Origin: Pavlovales sp. CCMP2436
Lineage: Eukaryota > Haptophyta > Pavlovophyceae > Pavlovales
Assembly: GCA_026770615.1 (NCBI GenBank)
Contig: MU631438.1
Span: 124,211-136,161 of the forward strand
Direction of reading: 5' to 3'
DNA length: 11,951 nt
Shown here: positions 1 to 6,797 of the stretch, piece after piece
Layout: the number at the start of each line of letters is the position of its first letter
Position numbering within the stretch: position 1 is the first letter of the stretch
The notes under the pieces: model-generated
Told to the model about the DNA's origin: nothing
Database searches by the model: none
The model's input: the letters and a program-made list of their open reading frames with translations, nothing else
Position numbers and translations under genes: made by a program

Positions 1-314
1 GGCGGCCGCACGCATCAAGAAGCAGCTCGTCGACACGATTGGTACGATCGCGGCACGCGGCCATGCGCAGCTGCTGCTCGCGCGCTTGAGCGCGCTAGCC
101 CCGATCGCTGCCCAGCGTGGGAGCACGACAAACAGCAACCAGCAGATCATCTCCCTAAATGCCCTTGCCCGGGCACACTACCGGAGATCCATCGGCACGC
201 GCGATGGCGCCCAAGCCAGCGCAGCCAACTAAGGCACGCAGCAGGCAATGGGCGACGCAGCGCTCAGACCAGCACAACATTCAGAACAGTAGACGCCAGC
301 TTGAATCCCTATCA
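1..314 (+). mobile_element. 3' part of a non-LTR-like retrotransposon (copy A)
   Basis: The first bases continue an open frame from outside the window: 76 codons from position 2 (AAARIKKQL..., ending ...GAQASAAN) to TAA at 230-232. About 80 bases of 3' UTR follow, ending TTGAATCCCTATCA at 301-314. The reverse complement of 9668-9985 is nearly the same over the whole length and keeps the same reading frame. Shorter pieces with the same 3' end occur at 2555-2643, 3178-3195 and 8793-8851. A shared 3' end with variable 5' truncation is the signature of target-primed (LINE-type) retrotransposition. I recognise no domain in the encoded peptide, which is Ala-rich and probably helical. The LINE assignment is inferred from the truncation pattern and target-site duplications. 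No reverse transcriptase is in the window. Confidence 0.65.
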
Positions 315-348
315 TAAATATATGTCACGAGATCAGAGTTGAGTTCAC

Positions 349-862
349 CTGGGCGGCCTCTCTCCAAGCGGCGAGGGCGAACGCGAACGCGAGCCGCTGC
401 GCCTGGGAGCGGGCGGGGATGGGGAGGGGGGGTTGAGGGGGGAAAGGTGGATGGGGGGGGGTCATGTTGTGTGCGTGTGTGTGTTGGGGGAGGTGGGGGG
501 GGTTACATAGTTCTGTATTTGAAGAGATAGTTGAAGGTTATATTTCACCTGGGCGGCCTGTCTACGCGCGGCGAGCGCGAGCGCGAGGAGTCCCCGCCGC
601 GGCGGCGGGGAGATTCGCGCCCTGCATTTTTTGAATATATTGGTATTATATTGATATTTTGAGCAGGAAACACGTCAGACCGCAGCGGGGAAGACTTTCT
701 ATACCCGTCTAAAGAACCACCCCCCCCTCCTGTATGAAATGCACACACACATATATGAATATTACCTCCACCACCTCCGCCGCGGTAAGGGGGGCTGCGC
801 GAGCGGGGCGAACGGGAGGGAGAGCGACGGCGGCCGGGGCTCGGGCCGCGCCGGTTTTCAAA
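349..862 (-). CDS. RS-domain exons of an SR-type splicing factor (partial gene)
   Basis: Three minus-strand exons encode Arg/Ser-rich sequence. Exon a (862-766) encodes ENRRGPSPGRRRSPSRSPRS..., then PPYRGGGGG. Exon b (621-549) encodes RESPRRRGGD, SSRSRSPRV and DRPPR. Exon c (402-349) encodes RRSGSRSRSPSPL, then GERPPR. Acceptors are pyrimidine-rich (TGCAG before 621, CTCCCAG before 402, and a C-run then GCAG before 862). Donors are GAG|GTAATA after 766 and CAG|GTGAA after both b and c. The splice phases agree across all three joins (0, 1, 2), which is strong support. RS domains of SR proteins bind splicing partners and are phosphorylated in the nucleus. Exons b and c have near-identical ends, with the same ...RPPR|GTGAA boundary, which suggests exon duplication. 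If a donor is skipped, an immediate TGA ends the protein. No RNA-recognition motif is seen between 863 and 1618, so the 5' part is missing, distant or lost. The 3' end may lie left of the window. Confidence 0.65.
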
Positions 863-1618
863 CTGCATGAGGGGGGGGGGGGGGTCAGAGAGGACTGCTA
901 GAGATAATGCGGAGAGCAGGGCAAATATAGAGAGTGGCCTTTTTGTTTTTGTTTCGGGTTTTTTTTGCGTGAACCCGTTCCCGCGTGCTAGGCGCAAAAA
1001 AAAAAAACGGTTTAGAGGGTCGTCGTTCCTACTCCCAGACAAGTTGAAGATCGCGTCCACACGCACGGAGTCCACCCCTGACTGTCCGCCACCAACCGTC
1101 TGCTTGCCCCGTCTTTCTATAAGTTCTACAAGTGTAATTAAAGCGTAGTTTAAAAAGAATATGAAAGATCGGGACACAACTAGCTGCAGAGAGGCCGGAG
1201 TCCTAACTAACAATGGGAAACTGTACCTATCTTATACAAACTAAAAACTCAAGACTAAATAATACAACAATCATTACCCCCGAACCCTTATGAATATAGA
1301 ATGACTGATATCCATTAGTTAATGTGGCATGTTATTATTTTAACAAGAAAAAAGTTAAAGATAAGTTAGTTACTAGCTACTGTAAGCAAGGGACACAAAG
1401 GTGAATGAAGAGGGACCCTGGGAGGAGGTGCGTCAGTGCCGGCTACCGATGAGTTTTTTGCCATCTCTCGCGACGGCTCAAATCGCGCATTTTAAAAAAA
1501 CGTGCGTGTGGTCGAGCCTTGGCCTCTCAGACTCACCGCCGCGCAGGCGCAGGAGCCAGAGCGAGAGCTGTCCAGCCGAGCAGGAGCCAGAGCAGGAGGG
1601 GCTAACCGCTGAGTACCA
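863..1618. other. Non-coding gap with probable divergent promoter region
   Basis: I see no supportable gene here. A G14 run at 871-884 serves as the pyrimidine tract of the minus-strand acceptor at 863. Roughly 1140-1400 is AT-rich and 1400-1618 is mixed, probably the 5' leader of the arsH gene. Open frames in this stretch have low-complexity or arbitrary composition. A good minus-strand donor-like GTGAGT lies near 1530, but I could not attach it to a convincing exon. Confidence 0.45.
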
Positions 1619-3019
1619 ATGCTGTCTAGATCCATCGCTCTCGCGCTGGGCCTCTCGGCGAGGCCTTGCATGAGCGTCGTGCGTCATACACTGCCGACCT
1701 CTCACGTCGCGAGGGCTGCGCGTCTCCACCTCCGTCTGTCGGGCGGGGCCGAGCCTTTCACGTTCAACGCAGCCACCTTCTCCGGCTACACGCTTGATCC
1801 TGATGCATCCACCGGCGTGGGCGGCTGGCTCGCTCACCGCCGGCAGCTAGACGCGCCCGGCTCGGGACCGGGTGACGAGTGGGTTCTGGAAGCGCTCTCC
1901 GCGCTTGACGGCGCGCGCACTCTCGGTGATGGGTTTGGCGGCGGGGGCATCGCACACAAGCCTAGGATACTTGTGCTGTACGGGAGTCTGCGAGAGCCAC
2001 GCGCCTCCTCCAAGTTCCTGGCGTACGAGTTCGCGCGGCTGCTCGAGGCTCTGGGCTGTGATGTGCGGACTGTCGACCCGCATGGCCTCCCGCTGTGGGA
2101 CCCCTCGCATGTCGCGCACCCAAAGGTCGTCGAGCTCAGAGCGCTGTCGGAGTGGTCTGAGGGGCATGTCTGGGTCTCTCCGGAGATGCACGGCACCCTT
2201 TCTGCGGCGTTCAAAAACCAGATCGACTGGCTGCCACTCAACAGCGGCTCAGTCCGCCCAACTCAGGGCCGCACTGTATGCGTGGCTCAGGTGAACGGCG
2301 GCTCCCAGTCCTTCAACACAGTCAACGCTCTACGGCTGCTCGCGCGCTGGATGCGCATGCCGTGCTGTACGAATCAGGTACTCCGCTAGGCCCTCGCCCC
2401 CACCCGCGCCCCATCAGCCTCAGCTCCAGCCGCAGGGTCCCGAGCGCGCGTGCGCGCAAGTTGCTTCGCCCCCATTAGCTACCACCTGATTTTTTTATAA
2501 TATTTCCTGTAACGTCTCTCGACCTGCTGTAACCCCTGGTCTTGTATATATATCTATTTCTGATAGGGATTCAAGCTGACGTCTGACTATTCTGAATGTT
2601 GTGCTGGTCTGAGCGCTGCGTCGCCCATTGCCTGCTGCGTGCCATATATATCCATATATCCATACATATATATCCATACGCCCTTACTGCTCTCTCGCGC
2701 GGGAGCCGATCCTCCCTCCCATCCCCCCCCCCCCCCTCATCCCACGCATGCCCTTTCCTCTCCCTTCTCCCATCAGTCTTCGGTGCCAAAGGCGTGGCAG
2801 GAATTTGACGACGACGGCCGCATGAAGGATTCGCCGCTGCGTGATCGCGTTGTAGATGTTGCGGAGGAATTTTATAAATTCACCCTGCTGCTCAGGCCGC
2901 ACGCCGGGCTGCTCAATGATCGCTACTCGGAGCGAAAGGAGCGTCTGCTAGAAGGCAGACTGCTGACGCAGGCAGAGAAAGAGGCTGCTAACGCTGCGAC
3001 GGCGGCGGCCAGTGCCTGA
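1619..3019 (+). CDS. arsH: ArsH-type NADPH-dependent FMN reductase, two exons, probable organelle-targeted form
   Basis: Exon 1 is 1619-2377 (253 codons) and exon 2 is 2777-3019 (80 codons plus TGA), giving 333 residues. The intron is CAG|GTACTC...CCCATCAG, phase 0, 399 bp. ArsH hallmarks appear in order: [11 protein letters not shown] (116-126, flavin phosphate-binding turn), DPHGLPLWD (153-161), WVSPEMHG (185-192), KNQIDWLPL (199-207), SVRPTQGRT (211-219), GGSQSFN (227-233) and RWMRM (243-247). Across the splice comes [19 protein letters not shown], then [17 protein letters not shown] and DRYSERKE. The splice restores the family's usual NQSSV junction exactly. ArsH proteins are flavin reductases that can oxidise trivalent organoarsenicals and reduce quinones or metals. 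The core starts near residue 113. The first ~45 residues are Ser/Arg/Ala-rich with few acids ([15 protein letters not shown]) and look like an organelle transit peptide, with a variable linker after them. No lesion is seen. Confidence 0.9.
2555..2643 (-). mobile_element. Retrotransposon 3' fragment (copy B) inside the arsH intron
   Basis: Read on the minus strand it begins GGCACGCAGCAGGCAATGGG and ends TTGAATCCCTATCA plus a few A/T bases, matching the 3' UTR of copies A and E. It is flanked by ATATATATC at 2546-2554 and 2644-2652, a 9-bp candidate target-site duplication, although that sequence is low in complexity. It lies wholly within the arsH intron, opposite to the gene, and leaves the donor, acceptor and pyrimidine tract untouched. 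Confidence 0.7.
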
Positions 3020-3177
3020 GCTAGCCTTAGTTGGAGGGTCGTAATCCGATATACTATTTAAGCCGTTTAACTAACATTAACGGTTATTACTATTTAACGC
3101 TCACTCAGATCAGAATCATTTTACAAAGTAACCTTTCACCCCGGATGTTGGTTGATGTCAAAAAAGTGCCATATATA

Positions 3178-3195
3178 TTGAATCCCTATCAGTCA
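3178..3195 (+). mobile_element. 18-bp retrotransposon 3'-end remnant (copy C)
   Basis: TTGAATCCCTATCAGTCA is identical to the 3' end of copy D at 8793-8810 (opposite strand). It is bordered by ATATATA on both sides (3171-3177 and 3196-3202), a possible 7-bp target-site duplication. If so, this is an extremely 5'-truncated insertion. The duplication is low in complexity, so that part is weaker than for copy D. Confidence 0.5.
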
Positions 3196-3285
3196 ATATA
3201 TAAGAAGAATCCTGGCCAGCCCTCACTTATACCCGCGTCATTTTGTAACCCCCCCTTGTCCTTTTGTAGGGTGGATTTTAAATAT

Positions 3286-3341
3286 TATGTTGGGGTACCC
3301 CCCTACCCCTCCAATCGGTTAAAATTATATGTTGGGGTACC
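3286..3341 (+). repeat. 14-bp direct repeat ahead of the nuclease gene
   Basis: TATGTTGGGGTACC occurs at 3286-3299 and again at 3328-3341, 42 bases apart and each preceded by AT-rich sequence. It sits just upstream of the open frame of the nuclease-like gene, so it could be a promoter element or part of the viral end. Function unknown. Confidence 0.5.
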
Positions 3342-3346
3342 GCTAG

Positions 3347-3905
3347 AAGCCTATCACGATTCAGGTTGTTCACGTCTCCCATTTTGTCTGTACTATATGT
3401 AAACATTTATTTTCCTCTATACGTAATTTTCGCGAACTTGTTATAAATCAGTGCACTCCCGATGTCGAGAAACATGAACTGATGCGAGTCTGCTCCAGGT
3501 GTAAAAAAGTGGTTGTAGAGCGCTTGAAATTCCATTTTATCACGTGGACAAGGAGCCATCGAAGAATACCCCGTTGGGGACGGGAGATATATAGCCGACC
3601 TGGCCGTGTTTGATATAGCCGAAAACGGAAAAATGAAGCTGGTCAAGCTCATCGAAGTGGTGGTGACTTCCCCGCCTAGTAAGGAGAAATTGGAGTACTA
3701 TAGAGAGCTCGGGTTGGAGTGTGAAGTAGTCTACATTGAGAAAGAGCCACCAAGACCAAGTGTGCCACCCCCCCGCCTCCCCAGCCTCCCCCGCCCCAGT
3801 CCGAGTTCGAGTTCGAGTTTGAGTCCGAGTTCGAGTTCGAGTTCGACCCCCTGCCCGCCACCGATGTTCGCGGATGACAGTGATGAAGAAGACGGTGAAG
3901 GCTAG
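3347..3905 (+). pseudogene. Zinc-ribbon plus PD-(D/E)XK-like nuclease, frameshifted
   Basis: Two overlapping plus frames make one protein. The first (3347 to about 3545) has HFVCTICKHLF, then CTPDVEKHELMRVCSRCKK, giving two CxxC pairs with an intervening Cys and His, as in a zinc ribbon. The second (about 3540-3905) has GAIEEYPVGDGRYIADLAVF, then KLIEVVVTSPPSKEKLEYYR and LECEVVYIE. The pattern Glu-Tyr..(R)YIAD-A-V..IEVV.T...EK...EV matches small restriction-endonuclease-like proteins found in algal viruses and protist genomes. Asp of IAD and Glu of IEVV would be metal ligands. The frame shifts by one between about 3530 and 3560. No ATG starts the first frame until 3482, inside the zinc ribbon. 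The tail is Pro/Ser-rich and ends in acidic DDSDEEDGEG. The family call is from motif pattern only. Confidence 0.5.
3801..3846 (+). repeat. Hexanucleotide tandem repeat coding a Ser tract
   Basis: About seven near-perfect GAGTTC units within the C-terminal region of the nuclease-like gene. In the gene's frame they encode a run of Ser broken by Leu and Pro, between a proline-rich segment and the acidic tail. This is expansion-prone, disordered coding sequence. Confidence 0.8.
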
Positions 3906-3965
3906 GAATGAGGAGTGAGGATGCTACGTCTAATGGAGCTCAAACAGAAAAAAATATCACCCACG

Positions 3966-3986
3966 TAAAGATTAAAGATTAAAGAT
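3966..3986 (+). promoter_or_regulatory. Triple TAAAGAT repeat upstream of the capsid-like gene
   Basis: Three perfect head-to-tail TAAAGAT units end 7 bases before the ATG at 3994. The A/T-rich position and spacing suggest a viral promoter or leader element. The nuclease stop lies at 3903-3905, so this is the only intergenic space. I found no second copy before the other viral genes, so the regulatory role is inferred. Confidence 0.4.
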
Positions 3987-3993
3987 AGCTGTA

Positions 3994-4731
3994 ATGACCA
4001 CTACGATTGTTGTTGCATATCCAACTACGAGCCCACAGATCAACGAAAATCAGCTCGCAGAGCTTTCAATTATAATAAAAAAAATGCACAGGACCATGCG
4101 GGGGATCGCTGATTATAATTGTACCGACAACTCCGCAGCAGAGATCGTAAAATCCTACTATTCGCGTGCCGGTGCCACCATTGCTGCCGGAGCGTCGTTG
4201 ACGATCGCGCTTCCGCTTATGAATATGCTGGGCACGTTGGCTATGAAGGCCATCCCGCTGAGCGCCCTGAAAGAGTCCGTTCGCCTGGAAATCAAATTCG
4301 CACCGAGTGTTGACTGGGGGACTTATGACAACGCAACGGCTTCAAATTCGGGGGTGACGGTAACGAATGCTAAACTACATCTTACCGAGGTGAGGCTTGA
4401 CGCCGCTGTTGAAACTGCTATGTACCAGGCGCTCGGTGGTGTTGTCACTGTGCCATGCTTCGACTTTTCCCATTTTCGTAGCACCGTAAGCGCCAACGCT
4501 GGCTTTATTTCGATGCAAATCCCAAGGCTCGGGCTTAATGCGATCGAGAATTCCGAGCATGGTAGAATTCCTGGAGCGGGTGAGGCGTTAGGCTTCGGAC
4601 GAGACGTTCTAAACGGCCTGTCGGCCGGCGCAAGGGTCGCTGGCCAGGTAGGCAATTTCGCAAGTGGTGTGGAGGCCAGCAAGGAGTTGCGAGGTCTAAC
4701 GAGTCAATTCGAGCGATTGGCAAACTCTTGA
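3994..4731 (+). CDS. Short double-jelly-roll major-capsid-like protein
   Basis: A 245-codon intact frame. Residues 68-104 (ASLTIALPLMNMLGTLAMK, then AIPLSALKESVRLEIKFAP) fit the segment of polinton/virophage-type major capsid proteins where a hydrophobic strand is followed by (Y/A)IPL..L..-lrleI.L. Next come a variable loop, VTVTNAKLHLTEVRLDAAVE (121-140) and a Gly-Gly turn. VPCFDFSHFRSTVSANAG then FISMQIPRLGLNAI (153-184) resembles the start of the second jelly roll. Usual family members have 450-650 residues. Here about 100-150 N-terminal residues and most of the second barrel are absent. Residues 190-245 are Gly/Ala-rich and amphipathic, unlike the family, and may come from a deletion joining a different tail. 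It converges with the ATPase gene and overlaps it by 28 bases (4704-4731). It could instead be a minor capsid protein. The DJR call is by pattern and is moderate. Confidence 0.5.
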   Translation: MTTTIVVAYPTTSPQINENQLAELSIIIKKMHRTMRGIADYNCTDNSAAEIVKSYYSRAGATIAAGASLTIALPLMNMLGTLAMKAIPLSALKESVRLEIKFAPSVDWGTYDNATASNSGVTVTNAKLHLTEVRLDAAVETAMYQALGGVVTVPCFDFSHFRSTVSANAGFISMQIPRLGLNAIENSEHGRIPGAGEALGFGRDVLNGLSAGARVAGQVGNFASGVEASKELRGLTSQFERLANS

Positions 4732-5413
4732 CCTTTGTAACAAAAAAAACGAAATAAAAATCTTGGCCACGTGTACACGACTAGCTCGTCTCGGATACTT
4801 TCCAGCTCGCGTAAATTCGATACACGGAAGAGAAAGAGAGAAGAAATCAGCTTACGCAGCGTGAGAGGGATCGATCGGAACGTCTGGCTGATAACCCACA
4901 CGGACACCCTGAGGTGGCGACGATTCGATATCAGTTTCTCGAGTGCTGACCTAAGCGTATTTTCCTTTAGGCTGGACATGAAATCATCGATAATAATAAG
5001 CGAGTTTTGTTTTTCTTAGACGCAGCCTCGAGCTTTACGATCACATCATCGAGTGTACCCTTATTTAACTCGTGGCTTACTTTATCATGATTTTTGAACG
5101 GTGAATCGCTCATTGAAGCGAAAGACGTAGCCGGCACAAACAGCCATACGTGATCGAACACACCATTGTAGACCTTAGGAGCGGTCTGTGTAAGCAGGGC
5201 TGTAGACAAGCTCGTTTTACCGGATCTCGGAGGCCCCAGAAAACAAGCGAACATGTGTTGCGCCGGTAAAGGCGCCGGGATATCACCGAGAGCGTTGTCG
5301 ACATCGAACCTGGGAATTGTGAGTTTAATATTATTTATTTCTTCGATCACTTTATCACTCGAATTGTCCTTCTGGGACGGGTCTTCCGTTTCAGACTTGG
5401 AAGTTACATCCAT
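4704..5413 (-). pseudogene. A32/FtsK-HerA-type genome packaging ATPase with one frameshift
   Basis: The first frame starts at ATG 5413-5411 and carries ALGDIPAPLPAQHMFACFLG then the Walker A motif GPPRSGKTS (residues 60-68), followed by FDHVWLFVPA. The second frame (about 5005 to 4704) has the Walker B motif LIIIDDF, then LISNRRHLRVSVWVISQTFR and SIPLTLRKLI. That is the Arg-His and SQTF sensor region typical of double-jelly-roll virus packaging ATPases, which pump DNA into the capsid. Together they make about 237 residues, the normal size. The shift lies at 5003-5014, in two T-runs (A-runs on the coding strand), and is explained by loss of one base. Everything else is intact, so this is either a very young lesion, a base-calling error or programmed slippage. 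It faces the capsid-like gene tail to tail. Confidence 0.8.
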
Positions 5414-5456
5414 TTTTGAGGCTATATATTACATTTATTTTTATTTAACGTACACT

Positions 5457-5669
5457 TATACGTAACGAATCGATATAGCCGGCTTCTCGAAGTAGCGAAA
5501 TGGTGGTGGTTCCGCGATCGAAGCACCTTCCGACAGGTAATTGGTCGCTTGCTGGACTGGTGGTACCGATGGCGGGACCGATGGTGGTGGACTGGCGGTA
5601 AAGCCGTACTTTGAGGTAAGAAGCTCGCGCGAGGTCTATCGCGTTTCGCTTAAAATTATCTTCCTGCAT
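5457..5669 (-). pseudogene. Small proline-rich viral protein, probable 2-bp frameshift
   Basis: ATG at 5669 opens MQEDNFKRNAIDLA. After a CG-repeat at 5624-5631 the more protein-like reading continues in another frame: ELLTSKYGFT, then SPPPSVPPSVPPVQQATNYL, SEGASIAEPPPFRYFEK and PAISIRYV, to a stop at 5457. The original frame also stays open to 5445 but has arbitrary composition. Loss of one CG from the dinucleotide repeat would explain the switch. The joined product would be about 70 residues, proline-rich and likely disordered, possibly a minor virion or scaffold protein. It lies just upstream of the ATPase on the same strand, 44 bases away. I do not recognise a family. Confidence 0.4.
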
Positions 5670-5699
5670 CGCACTATGGTAATTGGTTTTATTTTTGTT

Positions 5700-5761
5700 G
5701 ATCTTTTTTTTTGATCTTTTTTTTTGATCTTTTTTTTGGTTCTTTTTTTTTGGTTCTTTTT
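5700..5761 (+). repeat. Five-unit T-rich tandem repeat
   Basis: Units of 10-14 bases: GATC followed by 8-9 T three times, then GGTTC followed by T-runs twice. It lies between the small proline-rich gene and the stop of the lectin fragment, both minus strand. On the coding strand these are A-runs, so a transcription-end or spacer role for the lectin gene is possible. Simple slippage expansion is equally likely. Confidence 0.7.
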
Positions 5762-5770
5762 AGATTAATT

Positions 5771-6301
5771 TTAGCTTAATTTAGTGATACCGCTATTAGA
5801 TAGACGATAGAGCCCCGATTTTACCGTTTGGCCAGATTCCTTAATCAGAATAATAGTGAAATCCCATGCGCTCAGAGGGGAGCTCAGCATGTTATGAGGT
5901 TGGCCCGTACCATCACCAGTGATTATTTCGAATGAAGAGGATGTAACGAACCGGGCAGACATCAAATGTAGGTCTAAAGGATTTATCGATGTGAACGTCA
6001 GATCTGGGATCGTCAAATACGTGGCATCGGTCCCGTTTGCGCTAACCTGCGAAACAACGATTCTATAGAACCTAAACGGCTCGTGAGCAACGGTCACAGG
6101 AAACGAGACCGATACATTGGAAGCCCAGTTGGTCTTCGAATATGACTCGAGAATGGTGAAATTCGTGTCGTTCGACGCTTGTAACGTCCACTGCGTTGGG
6201 GCTGTGGTCCCTGGGTAGCGAGTCGACCCTGCAAAGCGGAATGATGACATTTTCACGGCGTAAGGGTACTCGAACACAGATCCTCGCCACAGAGTTACGC
6301 A
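5771..6301 (-). pseudogene. F5/8C (discoidin)-like lectin protein, 5'-truncated
   Basis: The open frame runs from a stop at 6302-6304 to TAA at 5771. It contains WRGSVFEYPYAVKMSSFRF, then PTQWTLQASNDTNFTIL and FRFYRIVVSQVS, ending the domain at ..IPDLTF. This is the second half of a galactose-binding-like F5/8 type C domain (QWTLqaSND...yRi). A C-terminal extension follows (about 75 residues, FEIITGDGTGQPHNM..., ending GITKLS). The fibre protein at 6721-8340 has the same blocks in the same order (EFPTAVKM, LQWTLSGSNNNSTF, YKYWRITITL), so the two are paralogues. No ATG fits the start; GTG at 6277 falls inside the domain. The first half of the domain is missing, replaced upstream by stops. Such domains in viral fibres bind glycans or cell surfaces. 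Confidence 0.65.
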
Positions 6302-6335
6302 TTATCTACTCAACGGACGTCCGTACGACGGAGCG

Positions 6336-6797
6336 ATGCATCCAATCTTCACCAAGGGTAAGATTACCCCAACTTACATGACAGGTCCACGTCATCACGC
6401 AAACAGCGAGTATTTGGTGTATAGCGTACGCCCTGTTTTAATCGACAGCGTACCTCAAATAGATCTTCCTCGACTCCCTCGCGAACCGAAAAATATATAC
6501 AACGCGTTTCAAGATGCAGGTGTGTATGATGACGTTCTAAACAATGTGAGTGGGCAACCAGCATTGAACCGCTCTATAATCCCAGCACGATTGGTACCAC
6601 CGATGCTAAGCGGAAGAGACCGTCCTTCGAACAGTAACACAACACAGGGGTTCGTAAATCCTCGGGGTGCCGTCTCAGGCGGACGTGGCGATCAAGTTTT
6701 TTATAGCCGAGTTCCGCCTCCTACAAACACATCGGGTCCACCTTTGATACCAAATTCCAGTGGTGTTTTACCGTTAGAAGTGAAGGCATCCCGATAG
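6336..6797 (+). CDS. Unrecognised proline/glycine-rich viral ORF
   Basis: A 153-codon frame from ATG 6336 to TAG 6797, the only plus-strand ORF between the two minus-strand lectin genes. The composition looks real rather than a shadow: YLVYSVRPVLIDSVPQIDLP, then NIYNAFQDAGVYDDVL and ALNRSIIPARLVPPMLSG, followed by a disordered Asn/Gly/Pro tail (GFVNPRGAVSGGRGDQVFYS, ending PLEVKASR). It contains an RGD tripeptide. No family recognised. Its 3' end overlaps the 3' end of the fibre gene by 77 bases on the opposite strand. Its 5' end lies 35 bases from the truncated start of the lectin fragment, so it may have arrived by the rearrangement that cut that gene. Confidence 0.5.
   Translation: MHPIFTKGKITPTYMTGPRHHANSEYLVYSVRPVLIDSVPQIDLPRLPREPKNIYNAFQDAGVYDDVLNNVSGQPALNRSIIPARLVPPMLSGRDRPSNSNTTQGFVNPRGAVSGGRGDQVFYSRVPPPTNTSGPPLIPNSSGVLPLEVKASR

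Larger units (their letters stand above)
3020..3346. other. Spacer between arsH and the viral block
   Basis: Lower-GC sequence after the arsH stop. It contains the 18-bp retrotransposon remnant at 3178-3195, C-runs near 3249 and 3298, and a 14-bp direct repeat (3286-3299 and 3328-3341). The left boundary of the viral block must fall here or close by. I see no terminal inverted repeat matching the right side and no convincing gene. Confidence 0.4.

Noticed and set aside
545..1213. One 222-codon minus-strand gene
   Set aside because: Only the parts at 549-621 and 766-862 are protein-like. The rest is intron or non-coding sequence that happens to stay open, and splice signals with matching phases bound the real exons.
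1478..2300. Several overlapping open frames opposite or beside arsH
   Set aside because: Shadows caused by high-GC codon usage; none shows a recognisable domain, while the arsH frame has motifs along its whole length.
2495..2902. Open frames rich in Tyr/Ile or Pro around 2600-2800
   Set aside because: They translate TATATCC repeats and the pyrimidine tract of the arsH intron; only the part after 2777 is exon.
4323..4682. Minus-strand 119-codon frame within the capsid-like gene
   Set aside because: Antisense shadow. The plus frame has the strand-and-loop pattern of a capsid and a leader with repeats; the minus frame has no comparable support.
6313..6324. Palindrome ACGGACGTCCGT, with a 10-bp core also at 9438-9447, as a possible recombination or protein-binding site
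   Set aside because: Two short palindromes of common composition in 12 kb are not enough; the second has no link to the viral block.
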